In this document: positions 34,896 through 44,649 of the stretch, piece by piece
Layout of the letters: each line of letters begins with the position of its first letter
Position numbering within the stretch: position 1 is the stretch's first letter
Assembly (NCBI GenBank): GCA_016281355.1
Contig: JAEEIL010000034.1
Location: 1 to 59,966, forward strand
Source: Elusimicrobiaceae bacterium
Lineage (GTDB): Bacteria > Elusimicrobiota > Elusimicrobia > Elusimicrobiales > Elusimicrobiaceae
DNA: 59,966 nt
Reading direction: 5' to 3'
Notes under the pieces: generated by a model
Told to the model about the DNA's origin: nothing
Databases searched by the model: none
Seen by the model: only the letters and a program-made list of their open reading frames with translations
Made by a program: the position numbers and the translations under genes

Positions 34896-36659
34896 ATGTT
34901 TGACTTTGATAAAACTTTTGATGTAATCGTTATAGGTGGCGGCCACGCAGGGTGCGAGGCTGCATTAATATCCGCAAAACGCGGTGCCAAAACGCTTTTA
35001 ATTACACAAAGTTTGGATACTATCGCGCAAATGTCATGCAACCCGTCTATCGGCGGTATTGCAAAAGGGCAAATCGTACGCGAAATTGATGCCTTAGGCG
35101 GTGCAATGGGTAAAATTACCGATATTGCCGCCGTACATTACCATATGCTCAACACAGGGAAGGGGGAGGCGGTATGGTCCCCGCGCGTTCAATGCGATAA
35201 AAAAATATATCAATTTGCCTATAAAAACTTTTTGGAAAAACAGGAAAATTTGCATATTTTGCAAGACGAAGCCACACAAATTTTAACCAAAAACGGTGCG
35301 GTGGATGCCGTAATAACTCTGCGGCAAACAAAATATAAAACAAAAGCGGTTGTTTTGTGTTCGGGTACTTTTTTAAAAGGCACGATACACGTCGGAAAAC
35401 TTATGCTTGGCGGTGGCAGATATAATGATAATGCCGCCAATTTTTTAAGCAATTCTTTAAAAGACTTGGGGCTTAAAATCGGTCGCCTAAAAACAGGTAC
35501 GCCAATGCGTATAAACGGCAAAACGGTAGATTTCTCAAAATTTACTCCTCAACCGTCCGATAACCCTTATACGCCTATGTCCGTTTTTAATCGCCCTGTT
35601 AAAAAAGATTTTTTGCAATGTTTTATAGGCCGCACCACAGATAAAACTGCCGAAGTTTTGGCAGAACATGCCAAGGAATCTGCTTTATATAGCGGTAATA
35701 TCAATTCTATTGGGCCGCGCTATTGCCCGTCTATTGAAGATAAGGCTGTAAAATTCCCGCAAAACCGCCATCATCCCTTGTTTTTAGAACCTGAAGGATT
35801 ACATACCGAGGAGTATTATATTCAAGGTTTTTCCACTTCAATGCCGGAATATGTGCAATATTTGCTTTTACGTTCCGTTGAAGGATTAGAAAACGCCCAA
35901 ATAGTTCGTCCGGGGTACGCAGTAGAATATGATTATGTGGATCCCACTTGCCTTTACCCTAGTTTAGAAGTAAAAACTGTTTTAGGCTTATTTTTTGCCG
36001 GGCAAATAAACGGCACAACAGGTTATGAAGAAGCCGGCGGGCAAGGCCTTATTGCTGGTTTAAATGCAGCATTAAAAGTGCAAGGTATTGAACCTTTGAT
36101 TTTAAGGCGTGATGAATCTTATATCGGGGTTCTGATTGATGATCTAGTAACAAAAGGCGTTAATGAGCCTTACAGGATGTTTACATCACGTGCAGAGTAC
36201 CGTATAATGCTTAGAACAGATAATGCTGATCTCCGTTTAACCGACTATGCTTTTAAATACGGTTTACTACCAAAAGAATATGCTAAAAATTTTGAGGCTT
36301 ATAAAGAGGCAGTAACTTTGCTTGAAACAGACGAAAATGCAAAAATTGATGAAGAATCTTTAGGCCCTTGGTCTTTAGCGGCAGCAAAAAACAGTGCCAA
36401 AATACAAAACAAATATAAAGGCTACTTAGAACGAAATATTAAAGAAGCAAAAGCCCTTGAAAATGCCGATAAAATTATTATTCCGGAAGGTTTTGATCCT
36501 TCCGCTGTAAAAGGTATTTTAATTGAAAGCAAACAAAAACTTGCAAAAATTAAACCTAAGACCTTAGGGCAAGCAAGCAGAATACCGGGGTTAACACCTT
36601 CGGATTTACAGTTAATTTTAATTCATATTGAGAAATTTAGGCGCGAACATGCTAAATAA
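34896..36659 (+). CDS. mnmG: tRNA modification enzyme MnmG (GidA)
   Basis: This 587-residue FAD protein partners MnmE. The N-terminal motif VIVIGGGHAGCEAAL binds FAD. Further family motifs are AQMSCNPSIGGIAKG, RLKTGTPMRI, FQN-like KFPQNRHHPLFLEPEG, and the C-terminal SRIPGLTPSDL. It is slightly shorter than the E. coli protein (about 630). The TSRAEYRIMLR segment is intact. The gene overlaps rsmG by 11 bases. Confidence 0.96.
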   Translation: MFDFDKTFDVIVIGGGHAGCEAALISAKRGAKTLLITQSLDTIAQMSCNPSIGGIAKGQIVREIDALGGAMGKITDIAAVHYHMLNTGKGEAVWSPRVQCDKKIYQFAYKNFLEKQENLHILQDEATQILTKNGAVDAVITLRQTKYKTKAVVLCSGTFLKGTIHVGKLMLGGGRYNDNAANFLSNSLKDLGLKIGRLKTGTPMRINGKTVDFSKFTPQPSDNPYTPMSVFNRPVKKDFLQCFIGRTTDKTAEVLAEHAKESALYSGNINSIGPRYCPSIEDKAVKFPQNRHHPLFLEPEGLHTEEYYIQGFSTSMPEYVQYLLLRSVEGLENAQIVRPGYAVEYDYVDPTCLYPSLEVKTVLGLFFAGQINGTTGYEEAGGQGLIAGLNAALKVQGIEPLILRRDESYIGVLIDDLVTKGVNEPYRMFTSRAEYRIMLRTDNADLRLTDYAFKYGLLPKEYAKNFEAYKEAVTLLETDENAKIDEESLGPWSLAAAKNSAKIQNKYKGYLERNIKEAKALENADKIIIPEGFDPSAVKGILIESKQKLAKIKPKTLGQASRIPGLTPSDLQLILIHIEKFRREHAK

Positions 36660-37263
36660 AGATTTTATTTCAAAACTAGATTTAAATTTAAATGATTTGC
36701 AAATCAAAACTTTGCAAACCTACTCCGAACTCGTTTTGAATAAAAATAAAGAATTTAATTTAACCGCTGCAAAAACTTTACAAGAAATTTTTGACCGCCA
36801 TATTTGCGATGGTTTACAGGCTGCCGCATTACTTAAACAAGAGGGCGTATGCACCAAAATAGGGGCAGATTTCGGTAGCGGGGCAGGCTTTATAGGCATA
36901 ACTGTAGCTATAGCTTTGCCGGAAAATAAAATTTATTTAGTTGACAGTTTACAAAAGCGTACAAAATTTTTACAATGGATAGTATACAAGTTATGCCTAA
37001 AAAATGTTGAGGTCATAACTGTGAAAGTGGGGCAGGAACAATTTTCTAATAAATTTGATTTTATTTTGGAAAGGGCTATGGGGGAAATCGATGATATTTT
37101 ACCCTTGTGCCTTGACAACCTAAATACCGGTGGTTTTTTGGGGGCAATGCTCAGTAAAAATACTCAAAGTAAAATTAAGCCGGAAAAAGAATGTTTTTAT
37201 TCCTTGCCCGGAGATAAAGAAGTTTTAGGAAGGAAAATATCAATTTTTTATGGACATAGGTAA
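36649..37263 (+). CDS. rsmG: 16S rRNA (guanine527-N7) methyltransferase
   Basis: From ATG 36649 this protein has 204 residues. The SAM-binding motif ADFGSGAGFIGI and the LVDSLQKRTKFL strand are typical of RsmG (GidB), as is NLTA early in the sequence. The start is inside the end of mnmG, which is the usual gidA-gidB arrangement. It overlaps the next gene by 14 bases. Confidence 0.93.
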   Translation: MLNKDFISKLDLNLNDLQIKTLQTYSELVLNKNKEFNLTAAKTLQEIFDRHICDGLQAAALLKQEGVCTKIGADFGSGAGFIGITVAIALPENKIYLVDSLQKRTKFLQWIVYKLCLKNVEVITVKVGQEQFSNKFDFILERAMGEIDDILPLCLDNLNTGGFLGAMLSKNTQSKIKPEKECFYSLPGDKEVLGRKISIFYGHR

Positions 37264-38281
37264 AAGATTATATTCCGTTGTGATATTGCTCGTAATTGCT
37301 ATTTGTTTTGTAGCAGTACGTGAGAGTTTTAATTTACAAGAAGAAAATAAAGACACAACAATTTCAAATATTTTGAAAAAAGCCCGTGCACAAGCTTCTA
37401 ATTTAGAAGTAACTGATGTATTGATGCCTTTGGAAGATGAATCACCGGATACTTCAAAATTTATTTTACCATCCACCAAAGGCGAACAAGAAACTATTCC
37501 CACTGCCAGAACTTTTATGAAGGAAGAATCTTTGCAAATTCCGCAAGCACCGAAAGGTTTTTTTGCAAAACTAACAAATAATTATGTCATTTTTAGGGAA
37601 AAATATGACGTAACGCAAGACCTTACCGATTTCATTGACAATATTCACGGTAATTTTGTTTTAGATATCATTCCGTTTTCTTTAAATTCGGACTTTAAGC
37701 GCTTATTTTTAATGTTATTTAGAACGAGACAAAATTTCAGCAAATACACTTTACGACCGGAATGGTCCCAAGCGGCAACAGATGTCAAATCCGGCTCAAT
37801 TTATTTGATGGAAGGAAGTTCTTTTAAACCTGTTCTTGTACATGAACTTACCCATATATATTTTGATGGATTTTTCCAACCTGATGAACCTCCTCTTTGG
37901 TTAAGTGAGGGTTACGCCGTTTACAATCAAGTGAAAGTTCAAAGTGAGGAAGAAAACGGTTGGATACAAAAGAACATTATAACCTTAAGTGAAAGAAATT
38001 ATATCAATTTCGAAGAATTTAACTCCGTAACAGATCTTACTTCTTATTCTCAGGAAGAAGTAGAACTTTGGTATACCCAAGCGTATAGTGTCGTCAAATA
38101 TCTTATAGAAAAAGACAAAGATAATTTCTATCAACTATCCAAGAATTTAAAAGCAAATATGCCTATCGGTAAAGCTCTTTACAGGGCATACGGTATGCCT
38201 TTTAATACCCTAAAAGCTCTTGAATATGCCTGGCAGGCCCAAATACAGAAAGAAGTAAAAAGAGGGAATTACTATGGCTAA
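37250..38281 (+). CDS. Membrane-anchored or exported gluzincin-like zinc peptidase
   Basis: This 343-residue protein has an N-terminal hydrophobic segment (about residues 7-24) that may be an uncleaved anchor. It then has a low-complexity linker and a domain with HELTH at 198-202 and Glu220 in LSEGYAVY, the 18-residue spacing of the peptidase-MA group. It lies inside the cell-division cluster, overlapping rsmG by 14 bases and rsmH by 8 bases, so it is coupled to both. A role in periplasmic wall or division processing is suggested by position only. Confidence 0.7.
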   Translation: MDIGKRLYSVVILLVIAICFVAVRESFNLQEENKDTTISNILKKARAQASNLEVTDVLMPLEDESPDTSKFILPSTKGEQETIPTARTFMKEESLQIPQAPKGFFAKLTNNYVIFREKYDVTQDLTDFIDNIHGNFVLDIIPFSLNSDFKRLFLMLFRTRQNFSKYTLRPEWSQAATDVKSGSIYLMEGSSFKPVLVHELTHIYFDGFFQPDEPPLWLSEGYAVYNQVKVQSEEENGWIQKNIITLSERNYINFEEFNSVTDLTSYSQEEVELWYTQAYSVVKYLIEKDKDNFYQLSKNLKANMPIGKALYRAYGMPFNTLKALEYAWQAQIQKEVKRGNYYG

Positions 38282-39158
38282 TATTTGGCAACATATACCG
38301 ATATTAGCCGAAGAAATCGCCACTTTGCTCTTACAAAATAAGGGTGGTCATTATTTAGATGGCACACTCGGCCTTGGCGGGCATACTAAATTATTTTTAA
38401 CCCGCCTTGATAATAATGCAAAAATTTTAGGTTTAGATAAGGATAGTCAAGCGATAAAATTTGCTGAAGAAAAAGTAGCAGATTCTCGCCTTATTACAAG
38501 GCAGGCAAGTTATTTACAGGCACCTGAAATATTAAAAGAATTAAATTGGCCTTTACTTGACGGGGCTTTATTTGATTTGGGGTTAAGTTCATATCAATTA
38601 GATGATCCTTCACGCGGTTTTAGCTTTTTAAAATCAGGTCCGCTTGATATGCGGTTTGATAATACAAAAGGCTCCACGGCTGCAGACCTTTTAAACACTT
38701 TGCCCGCAGATAAACTTGAATATATATTTAAAACCTATGGTGAAGAACATCAATCAAAAAAGATTGCTTTAATAATTTGCCAAGCAAGAAGGGAAACCCC
38801 TTTGAAAACTACTACTGATCTCGCTAATTTAGTAGAAAAACATATTCCGCGTTTTGGTAAAACACACCCGGCAACGAGGATTTTTCAGGCTTTACGTATT
38901 GCCGTAAATGAAGAACTTCAAACAGTAGAAAAAGCACCCAAAATGCTTAAAGAAATTATTAAACCCGGCGGGCGTGCAGCATTTTTAACTTTCCATTCCC
39001 TAGAAGACAGAATAATCAAACAGGCATTTAAAGAAATGGAAAAATCAGGGGATTGGCGCCTTGTAAATAAAAAACTTATTATGCCCTCAGAAGAAGAAAT
39101 TAAAAATAATTCCCGTTCAAGAAGTGCAGGCCTTCGGGTTATAGAGAGGGTATTATAA
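38274..39158 (+). CDS. rsmH: 16S rRNA (cytosine1402-N4) methyltransferase
   Basis: This 294-residue protein (MraW) has H-x-P-x-L at the start (HIPILAEEI), the SAM motif DGTLGLGGHT, DGALFDLGLSSYQLDDPSRGFSF, the substrate region FKTYGEEHQSKKIA, and the C-terminal FHSLEDRIIK. It begins the classical division and cell-wall (dcw) cluster. It overlaps the metallopeptidase gene by 8 bases and ends on the first base of ftsL. Confidence 0.95.
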   Translation: MANIWQHIPILAEEIATLLLQNKGGHYLDGTLGLGGHTKLFLTRLDNNAKILGLDKDSQAIKFAEEKVADSRLITRQASYLQAPEILKELNWPLLDGALFDLGLSSYQLDDPSRGFSFLKSGPLDMRFDNTKGSTAADLLNTLPADKLEYIFKTYGEEHQSKKIALIICQARRETPLKTTTDLANLVEKHIPRFGKTHPATRIFQALRIAVNEELQTVEKAPKMLKEIIKPGGRAAFLTFHSLEDRIIKQAFKEMEKSGDWRLVNKKLIMPSEEEIKNNSRSRSAGLRVIERVL

Positions 39159-39442
39159 TGAATATTAAAAAAGTGGTTGTTATAATACTTGCGACAGGGT
39201 TCTTTCTACTTTTAATTGCAATGGAGAGGGTCCAAAAAGAACGCACAGGCCATAAAGTCGGAGAGTTGCTAGAAGAAATTGCCTTTAAAGAAGCACGGAA
39301 CCAATATCTTCGTTATGAAATTAAATTATATAAATCCCCGGCAAAAATTATGGAAGAAGCAAATAAAAAAGATTTAAAAGTAATTGCCCCGCAAAATGTG
39401 TATGCTTTGGAGTTAAAAAGTGAATACAGTAACCCGTCTTAA
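39158..39442 (+). CDS. ftsL: FtsL-like division protein
   Basis: This 94-residue protein has a short cytoplasmic start, one membrane helix (about residues 5-22) and a leucine- and charge-rich helical stretch (about residues 26-70) ready for a coiled coil. Sequence identity to known FtsL is not visible, but FtsL is always poorly conserved; size, topology and position between rsmH and ftsI support the call. It overlaps ftsI by 23 bases. Confidence 0.75.
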   Translation: MNIKKVVVIILATGFFLLLIAMERVQKERTGHKVGELLEEIAFKEARNQYLRYEIKLYKSPAKIMEEANKKDLKVIAPQNVYALELKSEYSNPS

Positions 39443-41078
39443 ATTAATTGGGATTTTATGTTTTTTTATACCGATAGCGGTAGTGTTGCAACTTATCAAT
39501 TTGCAAACTTTGCGCCACGAAGAATTTACTACACGTAGCCAAGAAAGGGTTTATAAAAAAACAAAAGAAAACGTTTTTAGAGGCCGTATCTTAGACAGAA
39601 ACGGTAATATTCTTGCTGAATCTTTACGAAGTTATGCTATAGCAGTAACAAAAAATAATGTGAAAGATCAAACTCTAACCCTAAATATTTTGGCAAAAGT
39701 TTTACATGTAGATTTATCTTTTTTAAAAAAGCAATGGCGTGAGAAAAAGAACTTTTTTTATGTTAAAAAAGATGCAACGCCGATAGAATATGAAAAATTG
39801 CTTGCCGAGATACGCAGTAACAAATTAAGTGGTATAGAAATTGAACCCAGATATAGCCGCATTTACCCTTACGGAGTGGCACAGGATATTATCGGTTCTA
39901 CAAATTCGGAAAATATAGGGTTTTCAGGAATTGAACTGATGTACAATGATATTTTGGCGGATAAAAAAGAAGGAAAACTTGTTAAAAAAGCAAGAGACGG
40001 CGGTATTATCTATGAAGCCGGACAGGAAGATGTAAATGAAGCGGCAGATGTATATTTAACTATTGATGCTTTAGGTCAATATTTTACCGAAGAAACTTTA
40101 AAATATTATGCCGAAAAATTTAAAGTAAAAAATGCTTTTGCCATAGTGCAGGATTCATATACCGGGGAGGTCTTGGCCGCAGCATCTTACCCATACCGCG
40201 ACGGAAGGAGTTTACCTTTTCAATTTACTTATGAGCCGGGATCTACCTTTAAAACCATTGCTGTTGCTGCCGCACTTGATACTAATACAATAAAGCCAAA
40301 TGATACTTTTTCAATGGAAAACAACAAATTTAACGTAAGCGGTATAATTATTAAGGACCATCAAGATAAACCGTCTTTAAATGTGACGGAAATTTTGGAA
40401 GTTTCTTCAAATATAGGTGCTGCAAAAATTGCCTTACAGGTAGGAGCAAAAAATCTATATACTTATTTCAAAAAATTCGGTTTTGGTGTAAAAAGTAATG
40501 TAAACTTTTTAAGTGAATCACCCGGTATTTTACGCGATCATCCCACTTGGAAACCGATTGATACAGCAAAAGCTGGGTACGGATATACGGTTTCTGCTTC
40601 CGGCATACAAATTGTAAGTGCATATTCGGCAATAGCAAATGGGGGGGCTTTAATGCAAGCCCACTTAATTAGTAAAATAAAGTATCCGAGCGGTAAAGAA
40701 GATGTTTTGGCAACACCTATGCGTATAAGGCAAGTTTTAAAACCTGATACCATAAAAAATCTCAAAAAGATGTTAATAAGTGTTGTGGAAAACGGAACTG
40801 CCAAATCAGCAAAAATGCCTGCTTATAAAGTTGCCGGCAAGACAGGTACTACCGAAAAACTTATGGCAAGCGGTAAATACGAAAAACGCGCACATATTGC
40901 CTCTTTTTGCGGTTTTGTTCCGGCTGGTAAACCGCGTTTGACAATTTTAGTAGTTTTAGACGAACCTGAAAAATCACTTTTCGGTTCAATGTCGGCAAAA
41001 ATATTTTCGGAAATTGCCGCAAAGTTTTTAACTTTATATCCAGAGGTAAATGAAGAGTCTTATGCAATTAAAAATTAG
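39420..41078 (+). CDS. ftsI: Division transpeptidase FtsI (PBP3-type)
   Basis: This 552-residue class B penicillin-binding protein crosslinks septal peptidoglycan. It has an N-terminal membrane helix (about residues 8-26), the dimerisation motif RGRILDRNG, and the catalytic set Ser275-T-F-Lys278, Ser329-S-Asn331 and Lys474-T-Gly476. No PASTA domain follows. It starts with GTG at 39420 behind a GGAG site in ftsL. It overlaps murF by 17 bases. Confidence 0.93.
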   Translation: MNTVTRLKLIGILCFFIPIAVVLQLINLQTLRHEEFTTRSQERVYKKTKENVFRGRILDRNGNILAESLRSYAIAVTKNNVKDQTLTLNILAKVLHVDLSFLKKQWREKKNFFYVKKDATPIEYEKLLAEIRSNKLSGIEIEPRYSRIYPYGVAQDIIGSTNSENIGFSGIELMYNDILADKKEGKLVKKARDGGIIYEAGQEDVNEAADVYLTIDALGQYFTEETLKYYAEKFKVKNAFAIVQDSYTGEVLAAASYPYRDGRSLPFQFTYEPGSTFKTIAVAAALDTNTIKPNDTFSMENNKFNVSGIIIKDHQDKPSLNVTEILEVSSNIGAAKIALQVGAKNLYTYFKKFGFGVKSNVNFLSESPGILRDHPTWKPIDTAKAGYGYTVSASGIQIVSAYSAIANGGALMQAHLISKIKYPSGKEDVLATPMRIRQVLKPDTIKNLKKMLISVVENGTAKSAKMPAYKVAGKTGTTEKLMASGKYEKRAHIASFCGFVPAGKPRLTILVVLDEPEKSLFGSMSAKIFSEIAAKFLTLYPEVNEESYAIKN

Positions 41079-42426
41079 TTATCAAACATTAGCGAAAATT
41101 ACAAACGGTATTTTGTGTCAAGCAAATTTAAAAGATATATTAAAAAGCATATCTTACGATACAAGAACCTTACAAAAGGGGCAAGCATATATTGCCTTAA
41201 AGGGGGCCAAATTTGACGGTCATACTTTTATAAAACAGGCTTTGGAGGCCGGTGCGAATTTTGTTATTTTGGAAAGGAAGGAAGCCCCCAAATATAATGA
41301 AATTTTAAAAAATATTCCATTTTTAACAGTAGAAAATACTTTACTTGCTTTACAAGAAATTGCTAAATTCCATCGTCTAAGCAAAGATATAAAAATTGCG
41401 GCAATTACCGGTTCTAACGGAAAAAGTACCACAAAACAAATGCTTAGTGCTTTACTTAGAAAATTCGGTAAAACTTGCTCTACCGAAGGCAATTTTAATA
41501 ATCAGGTAGGCGTACCAATATCTTTGCTTGAAATATCTAATACGGACAAATTCGGTGTTTTTGAATTAGGTGCTTCACATATCGGTGATATAGCAGAAAT
41601 TGCACGTTTAGTTTTACCTGATGTAGCGGTACTTACAAATATTTCGCCGTCACATTTGGAATTTTTCGGCAGTATGGAAAATATTTATAAAACTAAAACA
41701 GAAATTTTACAGCATTTAAATATGAGTGCAACTGTCGTATTTAACGGGGATGATAAATTCCTTAAAAATTTAAAAACAGATTATAAAGGCAAAATGCTAA
41801 GTTTCGGTTTTGATTCCGGTAATGACATTCTCATTCAAAATAGCCCGACATTTTCCTTTAAATACAAGGGAGCTCTGTTTAATACAGGGGTTATTTTAGA
41901 GCGTCATGATAAATTAAACGCCGCCGCCGCTTGCGGGGCTGCCTTGGCACTTGGTATGTTTAAGGAAGATATTGAAAAGGGCCTTAAAACATATAAACCT
42001 ATGCCAATGCGTCTTGAAAAACATAAATTAAATAAAACAGAAATTTTGCTTGATTGCTATAATGCTAACCCTGTATCTATGGAAAATGCTTTAAATATTT
42101 TATCTACTTGCGATGATCCCCGTATTGCAGTTTTGGGTGATATGCGTGAACTTGGCACTTTCTCACAAATGTATCATAAAGAACTTGCTCAAAAAATTAT
42201 TGATGCAAACGTTAATAAAGCATTTTTAGCAGGACCGGAGATGGAAACAACTTATAAAGAACTTCTTAAATTAAATTTTAAAGAAGTAAAATACAGTTTA
42301 AATAAATTAGATTTCTTTGAAGACTTAAAGCAAATCATAGAAAACAAAAGCGGAACTATCTTATTTAAAGCATCAAGATCTTTAAATTTTGAAGAATTAT
42401 TTTTTAAATTAAAGGAGGGCAAATAA
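41062..42426 (+). CDS. murF: UDP-N-acetylmuramoyl-tripeptide:D-Ala-D-Ala ligase
   Basis: This 454-residue protein (from ATG 41062; an ATG at 41050 is possible) is a Mur ligase with the P-loop GSNGKST at 117-123. The N-terminal DTRTLQKGQAYIALKG and FDGHTFI motifs and the DCYNANPVSMENAL motif point to MurF rather than the other Mur ligases. It attaches the terminal dipeptide to the peptidoglycan precursor. murE, normally between ftsI and murF, is absent here. Confidence 0.9.
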   Translation: MQLKISYQTLAKITNGILCQANLKDILKSISYDTRTLQKGQAYIALKGAKFDGHTFIKQALEAGANFVILERKEAPKYNEILKNIPFLTVENTLLALQEIAKFHRLSKDIKIAAITGSNGKSTTKQMLSALLRKFGKTCSTEGNFNNQVGVPISLLEISNTDKFGVFELGASHIGDIAEIARLVLPDVAVLTNISPSHLEFFGSMENIYKTKTEILQHLNMSATVVFNGDDKFLKNLKTDYKGKMLSFGFDSGNDILIQNSPTFSFKYKGALFNTGVILERHDKLNAAAACGAALALGMFKEDIEKGLKTYKPMPMRLEKHKLNKTEILLDCYNANPVSMENALNILSTCDDPRIAVLGDMRELGTFSQMYHKELAQKIIDANVNKAFLAGPEMETTYKELLKLNFKEVKYSLNKLDFFEDLKQIIENKSGTILFKASRSLNFEELFFKLKEGK

Positions 42427-43515
42427 ATGTTGTACTATTTATCAAATTTATCCGGGGACTTTTCCGTATTAAATATTTTCAGCTATATTACGTTTAGGGC
42501 TGGCGCTGCTTTGCTTTGCGGGCTTTTAATTGCTTTGCTGATTTCACCTAAAATTATTGCAAAACTCAGGGCTCACAAAATCGGCCAAATTGAAAGAGAT
42601 GACGGCCCTAAATCACACCTCAAAAAAAGCGGAACACCAACGATGGGTGGAATAATTATTTTAATCAGTTTACTCTCTTCCGTCTTACTGTGGGCACGCC
42701 TTGATAATAATTTTATTTGGTTGCTACTGATTGTTACAGTAATTTTGGCTCTTGCCGGTTTTGTGGATGATTATACGAAACTTATCAAAAAAAATACCGC
42801 CGGTGCGCCTTCTTGGCTTAAATTTGCTGCGCAAATACTTGCAGCAATAATTGTGGTAGGTTATCTAGGTGCGAATCCTCCAAATGCCGAATATGCTACA
42901 TCTTTAACTATCCCCTATTTCAGTAGTAAAGTTATGCTTAATTTAGGTGTGTTTTATGCGGCTTTTGCAATGCTTGTAATAATTGGTTCCTCTAACGCAA
43001 CAAATTTAACGGACGGCCTTGATGGGCTTGCCTCCGGCAGCGTTATATTTTGTGCCGGTGCTTATATAATTTTTGCTTATATGGCAGGTAATATGGGTTT
43101 TGCGGATTATTTAAAAATTGTACCTGTTCCCGGTGCGGGGGAAATAGCAGTTTTCCTTTCCGCTTTAGTTGGTGCTTGCCTTGGATTTTTGTGGTATAAC
43201 GCATATCCCGCACAAGTATTTATGGGGGATACAAGTTCTTTATTTCTAGGGGGCGTTATTGCAACTTCCGCAATTTGCATCAAACAAGAACTTGTACTTG
43301 TGATTGCCGGCGGTTTATTTGTAATGGAAGCCCTGTCCGTAATTTTACAAATGGGATATTTCAAGTTGACGAAAGGCAAACGCATATTTAAAATGGCCCC
43401 TTTGCACCATCACTTTGAGCTAAAAGGAATAGCAGAGCCAAAAGTCATTGTCAGGTTTTGGATAGTCGGCATAATTTTGATGTTGCTTGCTTTATCAACT
43501 TTAAAAATAAGGTAG
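42427..43515 (+). CDS. mraY: Phospho-MurNAc-pentapeptide translocase
   Basis: This 362-residue polytopic enzyme links UDP-MurNAc-pentapeptide to undecaprenyl phosphate, giving lipid I. It shows the conserved GTPTMGG, the Asp pair in AGFVDDYTK, NLTDGLDGLA, FMGDTSSLFLGG and the MAPLHHHFELKG loop. It starts directly after the murF stop behind an AAGGAGG site. murD, usual between mraY and ftsW, is missing here. Confidence 0.96.
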   Translation: MLYYLSNLSGDFSVLNIFSYITFRAGAALLCGLLIALLISPKIIAKLRAHKIGQIERDDGPKSHLKKSGTPTMGGIIILISLLSSVLLWARLDNNFIWLLLIVTVILALAGFVDDYTKLIKKNTAGAPSWLKFAAQILAAIIVVGYLGANPPNAEYATSLTIPYFSSKVMLNLGVFYAAFAMLVIIGSSNATNLTDGLDGLASGSVIFCAGAYIIFAYMAGNMGFADYLKIVPVPGAGEIAVFLSALVGACLGFLWYNAYPAQVFMGDTSSLFLGGVIATSAICIKQELVLVIAGGLFVMEALSVILQMGYFKLTKGKRIFKMAPLHHHFELKGIAEPKVIVRFWIVGIILMLLALSTLKIR

Positions 43516-43518
43516 AAA

Positions 43519-44649
43519 ATGAGTAAAATTTTACTTGAAAAAACGCGTTTTTCGATAGCTTTAAAAAACAAAAACAAAAGAGCAAAAAGGCATGAAAATT
43601 TACCTTTAAATAAGCCACTTTTTGCTTTTGCCGTTATTATGGTTGTGTTTGGGCTTGTGTTTACTTATTCTTCAAGTGCGTTTGATTCTATGCATTATTT
43701 TAAGAGGCAATTATTCTTTGATATTATAGGTTTTTCCTTTATGTTGTTTTTGGCTAAATTTTTTACCAAACTTCATACTTTAAAGATATTTAACCCGCTT
43801 TATATTTTATGGTTTTGTTGGCTCTTGCTTATTTGGGCATTATTTAGCCCGGAAGCTGCCCATACACACCGCTGGATAAACCTTGGCTTTTTCAACCTAC
43901 AACCATCGGAATTTGCAAAAGTCGCTTTAATAATTTACTTGGCATCTTTCTTCTCAAAAAGGCCATTAAAAATAAGAACTTTTTCCACTTACGCAATACC
44001 TATTTTTTACTCTATAGTAACCATTGCATTAATTTATGCCGGGCGTGATTTGGGTATACCTATTTTGCTTGCTGCCGTACTATTTTCAATGCTTGTCGTA
44101 ATAGAAATGCCTTTTAGATGGATTGGCTTGCTCATACTTGCAAGTTTACCTTGCTTAGCACTTGCGATATTTCATAAGGCTTACAGATTAAAAAGAATGT
44201 TTGGGTTTTTATTCGGAGAAGAATCTTATCAACTGCAACATTCTTTCTATGCCATAGGTTCCGGTGGTTGGTTCGGTAAAGGTTTTGGTGCTTCAGATAT
44301 GAAACTTGAATATCTACCTGCCGCACACACAGATTTTATTTTCGCAATTATTTGTGAGGAAGGCGGCCTTCTAATCGCACTTTGTATAATAGTTGCATTT
44401 ACTTGGCTTTTAATCGTAGGTATAACAAGGGCAAGGCGGGCAAAAAATGTGTATCATACGTATTTGATATCGGGGCTTACACTGTGTATGTTTTTTCAGG
44501 CGATGATCAATATGTGCGTCGCTACCGGCATGGCACCTACAAAAGGTTTGCCCTTACCGTTTTTCTCTTATGGTGGGTCATCAGTAATTGTTACACTTGC
44601 CATGATAGGTATTTTAATGAATTTATTTGCTGTGGAGGATAATAGTTAA
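43519..44649 (+). CDS. ftsW: Lipid II polymerase or shape protein FtsW/RodA
   Basis: This 376-residue SEDS protein has about ten membrane spans. The extended cytoplasmic N-terminus (about 30 residues, basic) and position next to murG favour FtsW. Motifs: HRWINLGFFNLQPSEFAK, the catalytic-loop FGASDMKLEYLPAAHTDFIFA, and GLPLPFFSYGGSS near the end. It probably polymerises septal glycan with FtsI. It shares its last base with the murG start. Confidence 0.9.
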   Translation: MSKILLEKTRFSIALKNKNKRAKRHENLPLNKPLFAFAVIMVVFGLVFTYSSSAFDSMHYFKRQLFFDIIGFSFMLFLAKFFTKLHTLKIFNPLYILWFCWLLLIWALFSPEAAHTHRWINLGFFNLQPSEFAKVALIIYLASFFSKRPLKIRTFSTYAIPIFYSIVTIALIYAGRDLGIPILLAAVLFSMLVVIEMPFRWIGLLILASLPCLALAIFHKAYRLKRMFGFLFGEESYQLQHSFYAIGSGGWFGKGFGASDMKLEYLPAAHTDFIFAIICEEGGLLIALCIIVAFTWLLIVGITRARRAKNVYHTYLISGLTLCMFFQAMINMCVATGMAPTKGLPLPFFSYGGSSVIVTLAMIGILMNLFAVEDNS

